Source of the DNA: Ramlibacter sp. WS9
GTDB lineage: Bacteria > Pseudomonadota > Gammaproteobacteria > Burkholderiales > Burkholderiaceae_C
Reading direction: 5' to 3'
Length of the DNA: 64,000 nucleotides
NCBI RefSeq assembly: GCF_003797765.1
Contig: NZ_RKMB01000002.1
Location: 124,001-188,000, forward strand
The notes under the pieces are model-generated. The model was not told the origin of the DNA. It ran no database searches and worked only from the letters and a program-made list of their open reading frames with translations. The position numbers and the translations under genes are program-made. Numbering within the stretch: the first letter of the stretch is position 1; every line of letters begins with the position of its first letter. This document shows positions 24,652-33,280 of the stretch, in pieces.

Positions 24652-25668
24652 TCAGTTCAGTTGGATGGAGGCAGCCTTGATGACTTCTGCCCACTTGATG
24701 CGGTTGTTGTGCACGGTCTGCTTGAACTGCGCCGGCGTTTCGATGCGCAGGGTGTTGCCTTGGCTTTCGAACCTGCTGCGGATGTCGGGCTGCTGCACCA
24801 CGGCGGCGATGGCTGCATTGAGCTTGTCGACGATGGCGGGGTCGGTGCCAGCGGGCGCGAACACGCCGAACCAGATGGAGCTGTCAAACCCTTGGGCACC
24901 CGGCACTCCGCTGGAGGCGATGGTCGGGACCTCGGGAATCGCAGCCACGGGTTTGGCGGTCGTCACGCCCAGCAGGCGGACCTTGCCGGCCTTGTAGTGC
25001 GGCAGCGCGGTCTGCACCTGGCTCATGACGCAGCAGGTTTCACCGCGCACCACCGAAGTCAGGGCTTCGGGGCCACCCTTGTAGGGCACATGCGTCATGG
25101 TGAGGCCCAGCCGCGCATTGAACTCGGCAAAGGCCATATGGGTGCCCGTGCCATTGCCGGTGGATGCGAAGTTGTACTTGCCCGGGTTGGCCTTGATGAG
25201 TGCCACGAATTCCTTGAGCGTGGTGGCGGGGACGATGTCGGGGTTGACCATCAACACGTTGGAGACGTCGAGCACGGGGGAAACAGGCACGAAGTCGGCT
25301 TCCACATCGAAGGTGAGCTTCTTGTACAAGGCGGCGTTGCTGCCATGGGTGGCGGCAGTGCCGAACGCCAGGGTATAGCCATCGGCTTTGGCTCGCGCCA
25401 CGTATTCGCTGGCAATGTTGCCGGCTGCCCCGGATTTGTAGTCGATGATGATCGGCTGGCCCAGGCTCTGGCTCAGGGGCTCCTGGATGGAGCGTGCCAC
25501 CACGTCGACGCCGGAACCGGCAGGAAAACCCATGATGAGCGTGATGGGCCGCGTGGGCCAGGATGCAGCAGGTTGCGCATGGGCGACTTGAAGCGCCATG
25601 GCCGCGCAGGCGGCGATGATGGCGGCCATCGGGCCGCGATGGAACAGGGTCGAGGGCAGCGTGAACAT
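24652..25668 (-). CDS. Bug/TctC-family periplasmic solute-binding protein
   Basis: A 338-residue protein with a signal peptide (MAAIIAACAAMALQVAHA within the first 38 residues) and the Bug/TctC pattern WPTRPITLIMGFPAGSGVDV, FASTGNGTGTHMAF and THVPYKGG. It binds a carboxylate-like or other small solute in the periplasm; the family often lacks dedicated TctA/TctB membrane partners, and none is near. AAGGAAA precedes ATG 25668. It follows the triple-fusion gene by 32 bp in the same operon. Confidence 0.92.
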   Translation of the reverse strand: MFTLPSTLFHRGPMAAIIAACAAMALQVAHAQPAASWPTRPITLIMGFPAGSGVDVVARSIQEPLSQSLGQPIIIDYKSGAAGNIASEYVARAKADGYTLAFGTAATHGSNAALYKKLTFDVEADFVPVSPVLDVSNVLMVNPDIVPATTLKEFVALIKANPGKYNFASTGNGTGTHMAFAEFNARLGLTMTHVPYKGGPEALTSVVRGETCCVMSQVQTALPHYKAGKVRLLGVTTAKPVAAIPEVPTIASSGVPGAQGFDSSIWFGVFAPAGTDPAIVDKLNAAIAAVVQQPDIRSRFESQGNTLRIETPAQFKQTVHNNRIKWAEVIKAASIQLN

Positions 25669-25700
25669 GGGTTTCCTTCGAGGAGGCGATGAACGGTCGG

Positions 25701-27686
25701 TCATATGTTAAGCGCGAGCCCGCCCTCCAGGCTCCACGCGCGCCCGTGGCCGAGGCGGCGAAGGGCGCGAGCGGCTTGGGCACTGCGGTTGCCGGAGCGG
25801 CAATAGAAGACGACGTGCCTGTCGGGCGAAGCGAGCCACCGGGGCAGCGCGTTCACCAGCGTGGAGAGCGGAGCCGACTGGCGCTGCACCGCGGTTTCGA
25901 ACGCCGGGGCCAGTCCCAGCTTCTGTTCAAAAGCCTCGCGCACGTCCACCACGATGCATAGTTGGCCATCCGCGGCGATCTTGTCGAATTCGCGGCGTGA
26001 CAACGCGACCCGCTCGTCGCGGGAGCAACCTCCAACCCCCTCGGTGCGGAGCGTGCTGGCGAAATGATCGTCGTGGTCATGGCCCGGCAAGAGCAATGCG
26101 TTCTGTCCCGTTGCGTTGCCGAAGGCGCGCAACGAGGAGCCGGGCATGACGGTATCGCCGACAAATGCAAAGACAAGGTCATCGCCCCGATGCAGCAGGT
26201 ACATCGTCGAATCCACCGTGTGCCCGGGAACCCGAATGCGGCGCAAGCGGTGTTGACCCAGCGCGATCGACTCCTCGCCGATCGGCCATCCGAGCGCATC
26301 GCGCTCGCCGCCGTGACTGTGGGTGTCGAGAACCGCAACAAGGGTGTAGGGGTTGCACTTGAACCAGTTGGCGATGCGATCCTTCAGTTCCGGCAGCGGG
26401 TCGATCACCACGCAGCGGCGGCTGGGAGCGTCCGCCACAAGATAGCAGCAGGCCCCGTCGACGGCAAAGCGCGTGACCAGTTCCGGTGGCGCAACCGACG
26501 TCGCGGCTGCAGCCGGCAGGAGGCAGCTGGCTCTGGCCGATTCGCCGCAATCGCGGATGCGCGTGCAGGCGACCGCAATCGTGCCCGCGTCGACGTCCGG
26601 GGCGAATGACATCCGGATCGCCGAGGCTGTTTGCCACTGAGGCAAACCCATGGCTTCGAGCACGTGGCTCGGCGCAGCCTGCGACGCACTGCACGCGGAG
26701 CCGCCGCTGACCCGCAAGCCCGCGGAATCGAACAGATCGAGAAGCAGCTTGGAGCCGAGCCCCGGCACCGAAAAATTGACGGTGGTGGGCAAGCTGTTGT
26801 CCAGCGGCGCGTTGAAGACGACGCCGGGAAATGCGCCACTCAGTGCGGCCACCAATTGCTCGCGGTAGGCCGCGAGCGTCGCCGACGGCTGCAAGAGCTT
26901 TCCATGCTCCATCTCCGACAGCACGGCACCGAATGCGGCGATACCCGACATGTTCTCGGTGCCGGAGCGCCAGCCCTCCTCCTGGCCGCCGCCCGTGAAC
27001 ATCGGGGTGAAGGGCGCGCCTTCGCGTACATACAGGATGCCCACGCCCTTGGGTGCGAACAACTTGTGCCCCGACACCGGCGCATAGTCGATGGGCAGAT
27101 CCGCGAGGTGCAGCGGCAGTTTGCCCAGCGCCTGCACGCTGTCGACGAGCCAAAGTGCTTGGGTTCCTTCGAGGACGGCGGCGATGCCCTCCAGATCGCT
27201 GATCACCCCCGTCTCGTTGTTGGCGGCCATCGTGCACACCATGGCCGCTTGCGCCACGTGGTCCGCCAGCCAGCCTAGGTCGTGGCGGCCGTCGCGTCCA
27301 ACGGGAATGGCTCGAAGCTGCAGCCCCAGGCCGAGGACGGCGTTCCAATGCGCAAGCGCTTCCGGCACGGCCTTGTGCTCGGTGCCGCCATACAGCAGGA
27401 GTGTGGGACGCGCCGGGCCTTCCGAATGTCGCACCGCCGCCAGGGCGGAAAGGACTGCGGTGTGAATGCCTTCGGTCGCGCCGCTCGTGAAGAACAGGCG
27501 CCCCTGCGGCGCGCCCATCACGCGCCGGGCGGCGGCCCGGACGGAGTCGAGCACGGCTCTTGACCGCAACCCGGCGCTGTGTGTGCTGCTGGGGTTCGCG
27601 AAGTCATCGGCCATGGCCGACACCGCAGCCCGCTGCGCGCTGGCGAGCACCTGCGTCGTGGCGTTGCAATCGAGGTAAATTTCCAT
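25701..27686 (-). CDS. Cysteine desulfurase / persulfide dioxygenase-like / rhodanese triple fusion
   Basis: A 661-residue three-domain protein. Residues about 1-375 are a NifS/IscS-type PLP cysteine desulfurase: YLDCNATT start, FTSGATEG, PLP-Lys in VSGHKLFAPKG, persulfide-forming Cys in GGSACSASQ. About 395-570 is a metallo-beta-lactamase fold of the ETHE1 type. The usual HxHxDH is degenerate (THSHGGE), but the three mononuclear iron ligands remain as the first His, the His in VPGHT and the Asp in VGDT. About 575-661 is a rhodanese with active Cys in FYCRSGNRSA. It could release sulfur from cysteine, oxidise persulfide and transfer sulfane sulfur in one chain. The start at 27686 begins the conserved MEIYLD; the longer frame to 28052 runs through the promoter and the divergent regulator. 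Confidence 0.88.
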   Translation of the reverse strand: MEIYLDCNATTQVLASAQRAAVSAMADDFANPSSTHSAGLRSRAVLDSVRAAARRVMGAPQGRLFFTSGATEGIHTAVLSALAAVRHSEGPARPTLLLYGGTEHKAVPEALAHWNAVLGLGLQLRAIPVGRDGRHDLGWLADHVAQAAMVCTMAANNETGVISDLEGIAAVLEGTQALWLVDSVQALGKLPLHLADLPIDYAPVSGHKLFAPKGVGILYVREGAPFTPMFTGGGQEEGWRSGTENMSGIAAFGAVLSEMEHGKLLQPSATLAAYREQLVAALSGAFPGVVFNAPLDNSLPTTVNFSVPGLGSKLLLDLFDSAGLRVSGGSACSASQAAPSHVLEAMGLPQWQTASAIRMSFAPDVDAGTIAVACTRIRDCGESARASCLLPAAAATSVAPPELVTRFAVDGACCYLVADAPSRRCVVIDPLPELKDRIANWFKCNPYTLVAVLDTHSHGGERDALGWPIGEESIALGQHRLRRIRVPGHTVDSTMYLLHRGDDLVFAFVGDTVMPGSSLRAFGNATGQNALLLPGHDHDDHFASTLRTEGVGGCSRDERVALSRREFDKIAADGQLCIVVDVREAFEQKLGLAPAFETAVQRQSAPLSTLVNALPRWLASPDRHVVFYCRSGNRSAQAARALRRLGHGRAWSLEGGLALNI

Positions 27687-27692
27687 TGGACT

Positions 27693-27765
27693 GATTCTTC
27701 CAAATGGGGTGTGGAAGATTTTTGCGTTGTAGACTGGAGAATCGGTCCTTTGTAGAAGAATCTTC
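27693..27765. promoter_or_regulatory. Divergent control region with repeated GAAGATT/AATCTTC palindromes
   Basis: Between the triple-fusion gene and the Lrp-type regulator lie GATTCTTCC (27693-27701) opposed to GGAAGATT (27713-27720), and a second palindrome GAAGAATCTTC (27755-27765) just before the regulator ATG. Two related palindromes about 50 bp apart in a divergent region fit binding by the adjacent Lrp/AsnC protein. Confidence 0.55.
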
Positions 27766-27771
27766 CACGCC

Positions 27772-28248
27772 ATGCCCGCCCTCAAACTCGATGCCATCGA
27801 CCTGAAGATTCTCGAATCCGTGCAGCGGGACGCGGGCCTGCAGATCTCGGAGCTGGCCGCCCGCGTCGGTTTGTCGCAGACGCCTTGCTGGCGCCGGATC
27901 CAGCGCCTGCGCGAGGCCGGCGTCATCACGCGCAACGTGATGCTGGTCGATGCGCAAAAGGTCAATGTCGGCGTCACCGTGTTCGTCGCGGTGAAAACCA
28001 GCACGCATACCGAGGCGTGGTTCAAGCGCTTCAAGAGCACGGTGGAGCTCATTCCCGAAGTCGTCGAGTTCTACCGCATGAGCGGCGACATCGACTATCT
28101 CTTGAAGGTGGTCGTTCCGGATATCGCCGCGTACGACCGCGTCTACAAGCGTATGACGGCCGATACGGCGATTTCCGACGTGAGCTCGAGTTTCGCAATG
28201 GAGGAACTGAAGTTCACGACGGAATTGCCGCTGACCTACGCCGGCTGA
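27772..28248 (+). CDS. Lrp/AsnC family transcriptional regulator
   Basis: A 158-residue regulator. The N-terminal winged helix-turn-helix (DLKILESVQRDAGLQISELA, ARVGLSQTPCWRRIQRL) and C-terminal RAM ligand-binding domain (EVVEFYRMSGDIDYLLKVVV) have the usual length and order. It is divergent from the triple-fusion operon with palindromes between, so it probably responds to an amino acid such as cysteine and controls that operon. The ligand is inferred from context. Confidence 0.93.
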   Translation: MPALKLDAIDLKILESVQRDAGLQISELAARVGLSQTPCWRRIQRLREAGVITRNVMLVDAQKVNVGVTVFVAVKTSTHTEAWFKRFKSTVELIPEVVEFYRMSGDIDYLLKVVVPDIAAYDRVYKRMTADTAISDVSSSFAMEELKFTTELPLTYAG

Positions 28249-28250
28249 CG

Positions 28251-29150
28251 CTATCCGACCGCGATGAAGAGCGGCGCCGATACCGCCCTGAGCGTGTTGA
28301 TCGTCGCCTTCATGGCCGGCGTGACCGGACGATTGCGGGCGGTGGCCAGCACCGTCCTCACCTTGAATTCTTCGCCCAGCGAACGCTCCACGAAAGTGCC
28401 CTCGGCGAGCTCGCGGTAGATCGACAGCCGGGACACGATGGCGGCCGCGCGCCCGGCCGCGATGATCTCCTTGGTCATGTCGATGTCGTCGATCTCGTAG
28501 GCGGCATTCAGCTGGATCCCTTGCTTGGCCGCCCACAGGTCGATGTGCCGGCGCAGGCCTTGGCCGGGGCTGGGAAGGCGCAGCGGCAGGCCCTCGAAAT
28601 CCGACGGGACGAACCCCTGCGGCGGAAGGGGAAAGTCCGGCCGCGCTGCCAGCACCACCCGGGCGGCGCCGAGTTCTTCGAGCACAAGCTGTGACGATAT
28701 GCCCACGTCGCTGAGCACCCCGATGTCGACCTGCGCGTGAAGGACCCACTCGTAGATGTAGCGCGAATTGCCGCTCACGAGGCGAACGCGCACATCCGGG
28801 TACTCGGCGGCCATGGCGTCGAGCAGGCGCAGCCCGGCGGCACGGATGAACGATGGAGAAAGGGCAAGGTCGACCGGGCCGGCGGGTGTGCGGTCCTGGG
28901 CGGCGGCATTGGCCAGCGCTTCCTGCAACTGCGTGAGAAGCGGCCGCACGCTTTCCCGCAACCGCTCGCCTGCCAGCGTGAGGCTCACGCCGCGGCCGTG
29001 CCGGTACAGCAGCGGCGCACCGCAGGCTTCCTCGAGTTCCTTCACGTGCCGGCTCACTTGCGATTGAGGCACGCCAAGGATGCTGGCCGCGCTCGAGAGG
29101 CCACCCGATTCCGCGACGAGCAGGAAGGTTTCCAGGATGCGGGTTTCCAT
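28251..29150 (-). CDS. LysR family transcriptional regulator
   Basis: A 299-residue LTTR. The N-terminal winged HTH (ETFLLVAESGGLSSAASILG, VPQSQVSRHVKELEE) is followed by an effector-binding domain. The start at ATG 29150 is preferred over a GTG 15 bp upstream. It ends 2 bp from the convergent Lrp-type gene and lies downstream of an opine-dehydrogenase-like gene on the same strand, which with the TctC gene may be its target. Confidence 0.92.
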   Translation of the reverse strand: METRILETFLLVAESGGLSSAASILGVPQSQVSRHVKELEEACGAPLLYRHGRGVSLTLAGERLRESVRPLLTQLQEALANAAAQDRTPAGPVDLALSPSFIRAAGLRLLDAMAAEYPDVRVRLVSGNSRYIYEWVLHAQVDIGVLSDVGISSQLVLEELGAARVVLAARPDFPLPPQGFVPSDFEGLPLRLPSPGQGLRRHIDLWAAKQGIQLNAAYEIDDIDMTKEIIAAGRAAAIVSRLSIYRELAEGTFVERSLGEEFKVRTVLATARNRPVTPAMKATINTLRAVSAPLFIAVG

Positions 29151-29216
29151 GTGGGTCTGGCCCACGTGCGGCGGGCACGCCGATCTTAGCGCCCCCTGCC
29201 TGTTGCCGGTGCGTGG

Positions 29217-30284
29217 TCATCGGTTGGCGTTCACCCGCGCCAGCAGGCCGTTCACCGACTCGGCCGGCAACCGCAGCGCGAAGATCAGGTCGTTGGCCGC
29301 GACGAAGTCTTCGCCGACGATCAGTCCCGCCATCGTCGCGATGGCTTGCGTCGCGGGCGCCGGCACCTGGGCCACGTGGCTGAGGGCCAGGGTGAAGACG
29401 AGCCCGTAGGGAACGTCCTCCGAGAGGAAGCGCGTCTGCACGTCCGTCGGGCCGGGCGGGCCGCCGCGCTTGTCGTGCAGTTCGGCGGCGATGTCGGCGA
29501 GGTGCTGCGCCTGTGTGTTGAACGACTGGGCGAAGTGCCGCTCTATGGTCCGCACGCGCAGGCCGAAGGCGCCCGCCACGGCCCTGCGCTCGGCGTCGAG
29601 CTGCTCGATGACGGCCGCCACGCGCGGCGTCATGAAGTGGTACTGCGGCCAGTTCTCGCCCCGCTCGATCCGCGTCCAGTTGAACAAGGCCAGCGGTGCG
29701 TGCACCACCGGATTGACGTTCGTGAGGGCAGTGGCCAGCGCGTTCTCGTCGGTGGTGAAGCCGTCGCCGAACAGCGCTTTGCACGTCGTCAAGGCCTGCT
29801 GTTCGCCCGAATGCGGCAGGCAGGAAACCCCCAGCGAAGTACGCCGCGTCATGATGCGCACGTGCGCCGCGGATTGCCGGCGAGCGGTCAGCACGGTGGT
29901 GCCGAAGCTGGCGACGGTGATGGACACCCCGCGCGTCAGCGCCGCCTCGTACAGGTATAGCGAGGACAGGGATGCCATGGAGCTGACGATGACCAGCTGG
30001 CCCGCACGCAGGTGCGGCAGCAATGCGTCCATGACCGCGCGGTGGCCGTTCAGCGGCACGGCCACCAGCAGGGCGTCCGCCTGCGCCGCAAGTTCGGCTG
30101 CACTGTCCGCCACGCCCACGTGCACGGCCGCTTCCAGCACACCCGACGACGTCAGCGCTTCCTTGCGCAGCACCTGCGCGCCGTTGCCGCGCGGTGCCCA
30201 CAGCGTCACCTCATGGCCGCGGTGAACCATCCATGCCGCACTGGCGAGCGCGATTGCGCCGCAACCGACGATTCCAACCTTCAC
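29217..30284 (-). CDS. NAD(P)-dependent octopine/nopaline (opine) dehydrogenase-like protein
   Basis: A 355-residue two-domain dehydrogenase. Rossmann motif VGIVGCGAIALASAAWMVHR opens the protein. The C-terminal helical domain has NVNPVVHAPLALFNWTRIE and a LDAERRAVAGAFGL segment typical of the octopine/nopaline dehydrogenase family, related to ketopantoate reductase. It would reduce an imine between an amino acid and an alpha-keto acid, or act in the oxidative direction. It lies 10 bp after the TctC gene, so uptake and oxidation of one compound is plausible. Confidence 0.82.
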   Translation of the reverse strand: MKVGIVGCGAIALASAAWMVHRGHEVTLWAPRGNGAQVLRKEALTSSGVLEAAVHVGVADSAAELAAQADALLVAVPLNGHRAVMDALLPHLRAGQLVIVSSMASLSSLYLYEAALTRGVSITVASFGTTVLTARRQSAAHVRIMTRRTSLGVSCLPHSGEQQALTTCKALFGDGFTTDENALATALTNVNPVVHAPLALFNWTRIERGENWPQYHFMTPRVAAVIEQLDAERRAVAGAFGLRVRTIERHFAQSFNTQAQHLADIAAELHDKRGGPPGPTDVQTRFLSEDVPYGLVFTLALSHVAQVPAPATQAIATMAGLIVGEDFVAANDLIFALRLPAESVNGLLARVNANR

Positions 30285-30294
30285 TCGATGTGCC

Positions 30295-31296
30295 TCACTC
30301 GCCCTTGATGTTTCCCTGGCGGGTGACGCGCTCCCAGCGCTGCGAGTCCTCGGCGATCACCTGGGCGAAATCGGCGCTGCCGGCGCAGGTGGCTTCCGCG
30401 CCCGATTCGCGCAGGCGCCGCTGGGTTTCGGGGAGGCGGCAGACAGTGAGCACTTCCGCGGCCAGCCGGTCCTGCATCGCCTGGGGCGTCTTGGCAGGGG
30501 CGAGCAAGCCAACCCATACCGGTACCGCGAGCCCGGAGATGCCGGTGGCCTGCTGCACCGTCGGCACGCGGGGCAGGTTGGCGATCGGCGCGGTCGTGAA
30601 GCTGGCGAGCACGCGGGCCTTGCCACCCTCCACCATCGTTTCGATCGAGGCGGCGCTGGTCACGATGGCGGCCACCTGCCCGCTCAGCAAGTCAACGATG
30701 GCCGGCGCCGCGCCCCGGTAGGGCACGTGCGTGAGCTTGACGCCGGATGCCTGGGCGAGCAGTTCGCCCGTCAGGTGTGAGACCGTGCCGTTGCCGGTCG
30801 ACGCATAGGTCACCTTCCCGGGTTGTTCCTTCGCGGCCTTCAGCAGGTCGGGCAAGGTGCGCCAGCTGCTCTCGGTGCGTACCGCCACCACCATCGGCGT
30901 TTCCGCCACCATCGCGATCGGCACGAAGTCTTCGCGCGGCCGGTACGGCAGTTTCGACAGCAGATTGGGGGCGATGGAGATCGCGCCACCGGTGGCGAGC
31001 AGGAGCGTCGTTCCGTCCGCCGGTGCCTTGGCGACCGCGTCGGCGGCGATCACGCCGCCCGCGCCGGCCTTGTTCTCGACGATGACCGTCGTGCCGAGAC
31101 GGCTCGCAAGATGTGTCGCCAGGTACCGGCCGATGATGTCCTGCGCCCCGCCGGGTGCGAAGGGGACCACGATCTTGATCGGCCTGGCAGGCGCCTGGGC
31201 CATGGCTGGCGCGAATGCGAACAGGGCTCCAGCGGCGAGCCCCGTGACGAAGGTGCGTCGCGCAAGACGGCGGGGAAAGGCAGGGAAGCGATCCAT
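30295..31296 (-). CDS. Bug/TctC-family periplasmic solute-binding protein
   Basis: A 333-residue binding protein. A twin-arginine-like leader (RRLARRTFVTGLAAGALFAF) is followed by RPIKIVVPFAPGGAQDIIGR, YASTGNGTVSHLTG and THVPYRGAAPAI. The twin Arg may direct Tat export. The start at 31296 begins the leader; the frame open to 31524 is untranslated composition. It forms an operon with the opine-dehydrogenase-like gene. Confidence 0.92.
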   Translation of the reverse strand: MDRFPAFPRRLARRTFVTGLAAGALFAFAPAMAQAPARPIKIVVPFAPGGAQDIIGRYLATHLASRLGTTVIVENKAGAGGVIAADAVAKAPADGTTLLLATGGAISIAPNLLSKLPYRPREDFVPIAMVAETPMVVAVRTESSWRTLPDLLKAAKEQPGKVTYASTGNGTVSHLTGELLAQASGVKLTHVPYRGAAPAIVDLLSGQVAAIVTSAASIETMVEGGKARVLASFTTAPIANLPRVPTVQQATGISGLAVPVWVGLLAPAKTPQAMQDRLAAEVLTVCRLPETQRRLRESGAEATCAGSADFAQVIAEDSQRWERVTRQGNIKGE

Positions 31297-31611
31297 CGAG
31301 GGCACCTGGTTGTTGCGAGTCAGGGCAGTATTGACGGAAACCGCGCGCCGATGAAGGCCAAAACTCGGATGACAGCTATCCAGAGTGCGAGCGCGGGAGT
31401 TCCTCTCCTGCGGCGCGGGCAGTGACTTGGCAGGGGAAGACGTGGAAGATGACGGCTGCAATGGGTCTATGGTGTTGAAGAACTCGCCCGGACGGCGCGA
31501 CCGTTTGAAAGATTGACGGCGCACTGCCGAAACCGCAATCGGGTCGACGGCTGGTGGAGCCCTTCATAATCAAGGCCTGCCCCCGCTTGTCTGAGATGCC
31601 TACCTTTCGTC
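31297..31611. other. Divergent intergenic region
   Basis: 315 bp between the TctC gene and the Gre-like gene. No gene on either strand. A CATAAT hexamer at 31565-31570 could be the -10 of the rightward gene, but no good -35 was seen. Nothing else stands out. Confidence 0.4.
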
Positions 31612-32094
31612 ATGGATAAATTCTTGCTGCAACAGCAGGTGCTGAATCGGCTCGCTGAAGACCTGCTGCAAGCCGAACAGGCAGTGCGGGCGGCCCATGA
31701 AACGGCGACCCACGAAGAAAACATCGCCGAAAACAAATACGACACATTGGGACTCGAAGCCGCCTACTTGGCCACCGGCCAAGTTCGGCGCGCCGAAGCC
31801 ATCCGTAAGGCGCTGGCCAATTGGCGCCAATTCCGCCCGCCTTCCTACGACGTCAGAAAAGGTATACAGCTCGGCGCGCTGGTCTGCCTGGTCGATTCCG
31901 ACGACAAGCAGCAACACCTCTTTCTCGGCCCGGATGGGGGCAGCATGAAGTTGGTCAGCGGCACTCAGCTGGTTCAGGTCATCAGCGGCGAAGCCCCTTT
32001 GGGCAGGGCCATGCTGGGCAAATGCGAGGGTGATGAGGTGTCGATACAGGTCGCTTCAATCCGACAGCAATTTGAGGTGCTGCGGGTTCATTAA
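31612..32094 (+). CDS. GreA/GreB-family transcript-cleavage/elongation factor-like protein
   Basis: A 160-residue Gre-type protein. An N-terminal coiled coil (LLQAEQAVRAAHETATHEEN, NKYDTLGLEAAYLATGQVRR) is followed by a C-terminal FKBP-like domain with ISGEAPLGRAMLGKCEGDEV, close to the SPLGRALLGKxxGD signature. It would act in the secondary channel of RNA polymerase; divergent Gre homologues can be inhibitors or stress-specific. THEENIAENKYDTLG stands where GreA has its acidic tip region. It is 70 bp upstream of dodecin copy 1. Confidence 0.82.
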   Translation: MDKFLLQQQVLNRLAEDLLQAEQAVRAAHETATHEENIAENKYDTLGLEAAYLATGQVRRAEAIRKALANWRQFRPPSYDVRKGIQLGALVCLVDSDDKQQHLFLGPDGGSMKLVSGTQLVQVISGEAPLGRAMLGKCEGDEVSIQVASIRQQFEVLRVH

Positions 32095-32112
32095 GCCGTG
32101 AACGACTCCTGG

Positions 32113-32412
32113 GGGTCGAAAGCAGCCATACTGCTTTCATGTCCATCTCCAGCAAGGAGCCGCCATGTCCAAGCACGTCTACAAAACCGTCGAGCTCACC
32201 GGGTCGTCGCCTGTGGGCATTGAAGATGCCGTCACTTCCGCCATTGCCAAGGCGCACGAAACCGTTCGCAACATGCAATGGTTCGAGATCGTCGAGACAC
32301 GCGGCCACATACAAGACGGCAAGGTCGCCCACTGGCAAGTGACGATGAAAGTTGGATTCACCCTTGAGTGAGAGCTGAATTCTGATTGGCCCTGGTGCGC
32401 ACGAGGGCCGCT
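32113..32412 (+). repeat. 300-bp duplicated dodecin unit, copy 1
   Basis: Identical to 45109-45408 except for two bases, both upstream of the ATG. It begins at GGGTCGAAAGCAG, which resembles half of the degenerate dispersed repeat at 16407, and ends at GGGCCGCT, the left arm of the intact hairpin at 32408. The duplicated block is thus bounded by repeat halves. Confidence 0.88.
32165..32371 (+). CDS. Dodecin, flavin-binding storage protein (copy 1)
   Basis: A 68-residue dodecin. The family pattern is [37 protein letters not shown] with the flavin-stacking Trp in MQWFE, and [19 protein letters not shown] at the end. Dodecins form hollow dodecamers that bind riboflavin/FMN and buffer free flavin. 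AAGGAG lies 6 bp upstream of the ATG. The encoded protein is identical to copy 2. Confidence 0.95.
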   Translation: MSKHVYKTVELTGSSPVGIEDAVTSAIAKAHETVRNMQWFEIVETRGHIQDGKVAHWQVTMKVGFTLE

Positions 32413-32427
32413 TTCGGCCAGAAGCGG
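32408..32427. repeat. Dispersed palindromic hairpin (copy)
   Basis: Arms CCGCTT (32408-32413) and AAGCGG (32422-32427) with loop TCGGCCAG, as at 6267. It lies just downstream of dodecin copy 1 and could also stop transcription, although there is no T-tract. Confidence 0.7.
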
Positions 32428-32573
32428 GCCTCCATGGGGCTGCGCGGAAAGCGGCTGCCTTGCGGTCGAGGTGAGCCAAGTCGCCACGCGAAGACTCCGT
32501 CAACGGCTAGGTGGCCATCTGAGCAGCCACGGTTCCCGACTTCGTGCGGTGCGAAACCGAAGACCTAGCTCGA

Positions 32574-32597
32574 TCATTCCAATAAGCATTAGAATGA
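32574..32597 (+). promoter_or_regulatory. ArsR-type operator overlapping the start region of arsR-rhodanese
   Basis: Inverted repeat TCATTCCAAT-AAGC-ATTAGAATGA: 10-bp arms with one mismatch, AT-rich, ending 4 bases before the ATG at 32602. Its position and AT-rich dyad are as expected for an autoregulatory ArsR/BigR-type site. Confidence 0.7.
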
Positions 32598-32601
32598 CAG
32601 A

Positions 32602-33261
32602 ATGAAAAAGCGAGCGCTCAAGGATCTGCTGTACGAGCAAGTCGCCCGCATCGGCAAGGCAGTCGCCAGCCCCAAGCGGCTGGAGATGCTGGAAGTGCTG
32701 GCCCAGGGGGAGAAAACTGTCGAAGCTTTGAGCGTCGAGCTGTCGATCGACGTGAAACTGGCCAGTGCGCACCTGAAGGCGCTGCGCGAGGCGCGGTTGG
32801 TCGAGAGTCGGCGCGATGGTAAGTACATCTGCTACCGGCTTAGTGGCAAGGATGTCGCCGCGCTTTGGGTGAGTTTGCGCGAGGTTGCGCAGGAGCACCT
32901 GCTGGAGCTGCGCATGGCCGTCGACCAGATGATCGCGCAGCCAGAGAAGCTTTCCGGTGTCGGTGGAAAAGCTCTGATGGAACAGGCCAAGCGCGGCGAA
33001 GTCGTCGTGATCGACGTTCGGCCGCATGAAGAATACGAGGCCGGCCATCTTCCGTTCGCGCGGTCGATGCCCGTGGCCGAACTGGAGCAGCGGCTTTCGG
33101 AGCTTCCGCGCCGACAAACGATCGTCGCCTACTGCCGCGGGCCCTTCTGCATGCTTTCGGACGAAGCGCTGAAGCTGCTGCGCGCGCGCGGCTACAAGGC
33201 CACGAAGATTCTCGATGGCGTGAGTGAGTGGCAGGCAGCCGGCTTGCCTCTGGCGAAGTAG
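32602..33261 (+). CDS. ArsR-type regulator fused to rhodanese domain
   Basis: A 219-residue fusion. Residues 1-95 are a winged-helix ArsR repressor (ASPKRLEMLEVLAQGEKTVE, VKLASAHLKALREARLVESR). Residues 110-219 are a rhodanese with VVVIDVRPHEEYEAGHLP and the catalytic loop AYCRGPFCMLSDEA. The HTH domain has only one Cys (KYICYRL), so a two-Cys sensor like BigR is not present in it; persulfide sensing by the rhodanese Cys is a possible alternative. It heads an operon with a persulfide dioxygenase-like gene (20 bp on) and an MFS gene. Confidence 0.93.
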   Translation: MKKRALKDLLYEQVARIGKAVASPKRLEMLEVLAQGEKTVEALSVELSIDVKLASAHLKALREARLVESRRDGKYICYRLSGKDVAALWVSLREVAQEHLLELRMAVDQMIAQPEKLSGVGGKALMEQAKRGEVVVIDVRPHEEYEAGHLPFARSMPVAELEQRLSELPRRQTIVAYCRGPFCMLSDEALKLLRARGYKATKILDGVSEWQAAGLPLAK

Positions 33262-33280
33262 CGCGCAGAAGGGAGCCGCC

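Noticed and set aside
25053..25076. Possible frame break in the TctC gene
   Set aside because: The frame is continuous through the family motif (HVPYKGG), so the gene is intact.
27604..30201. 865-codon minus-strand open frame
   Set aside because: Arg/Gly/Ala-rich shadow of the opine-dehydrogenase, LysR and triple-fusion genes in other frames; no domain seen.
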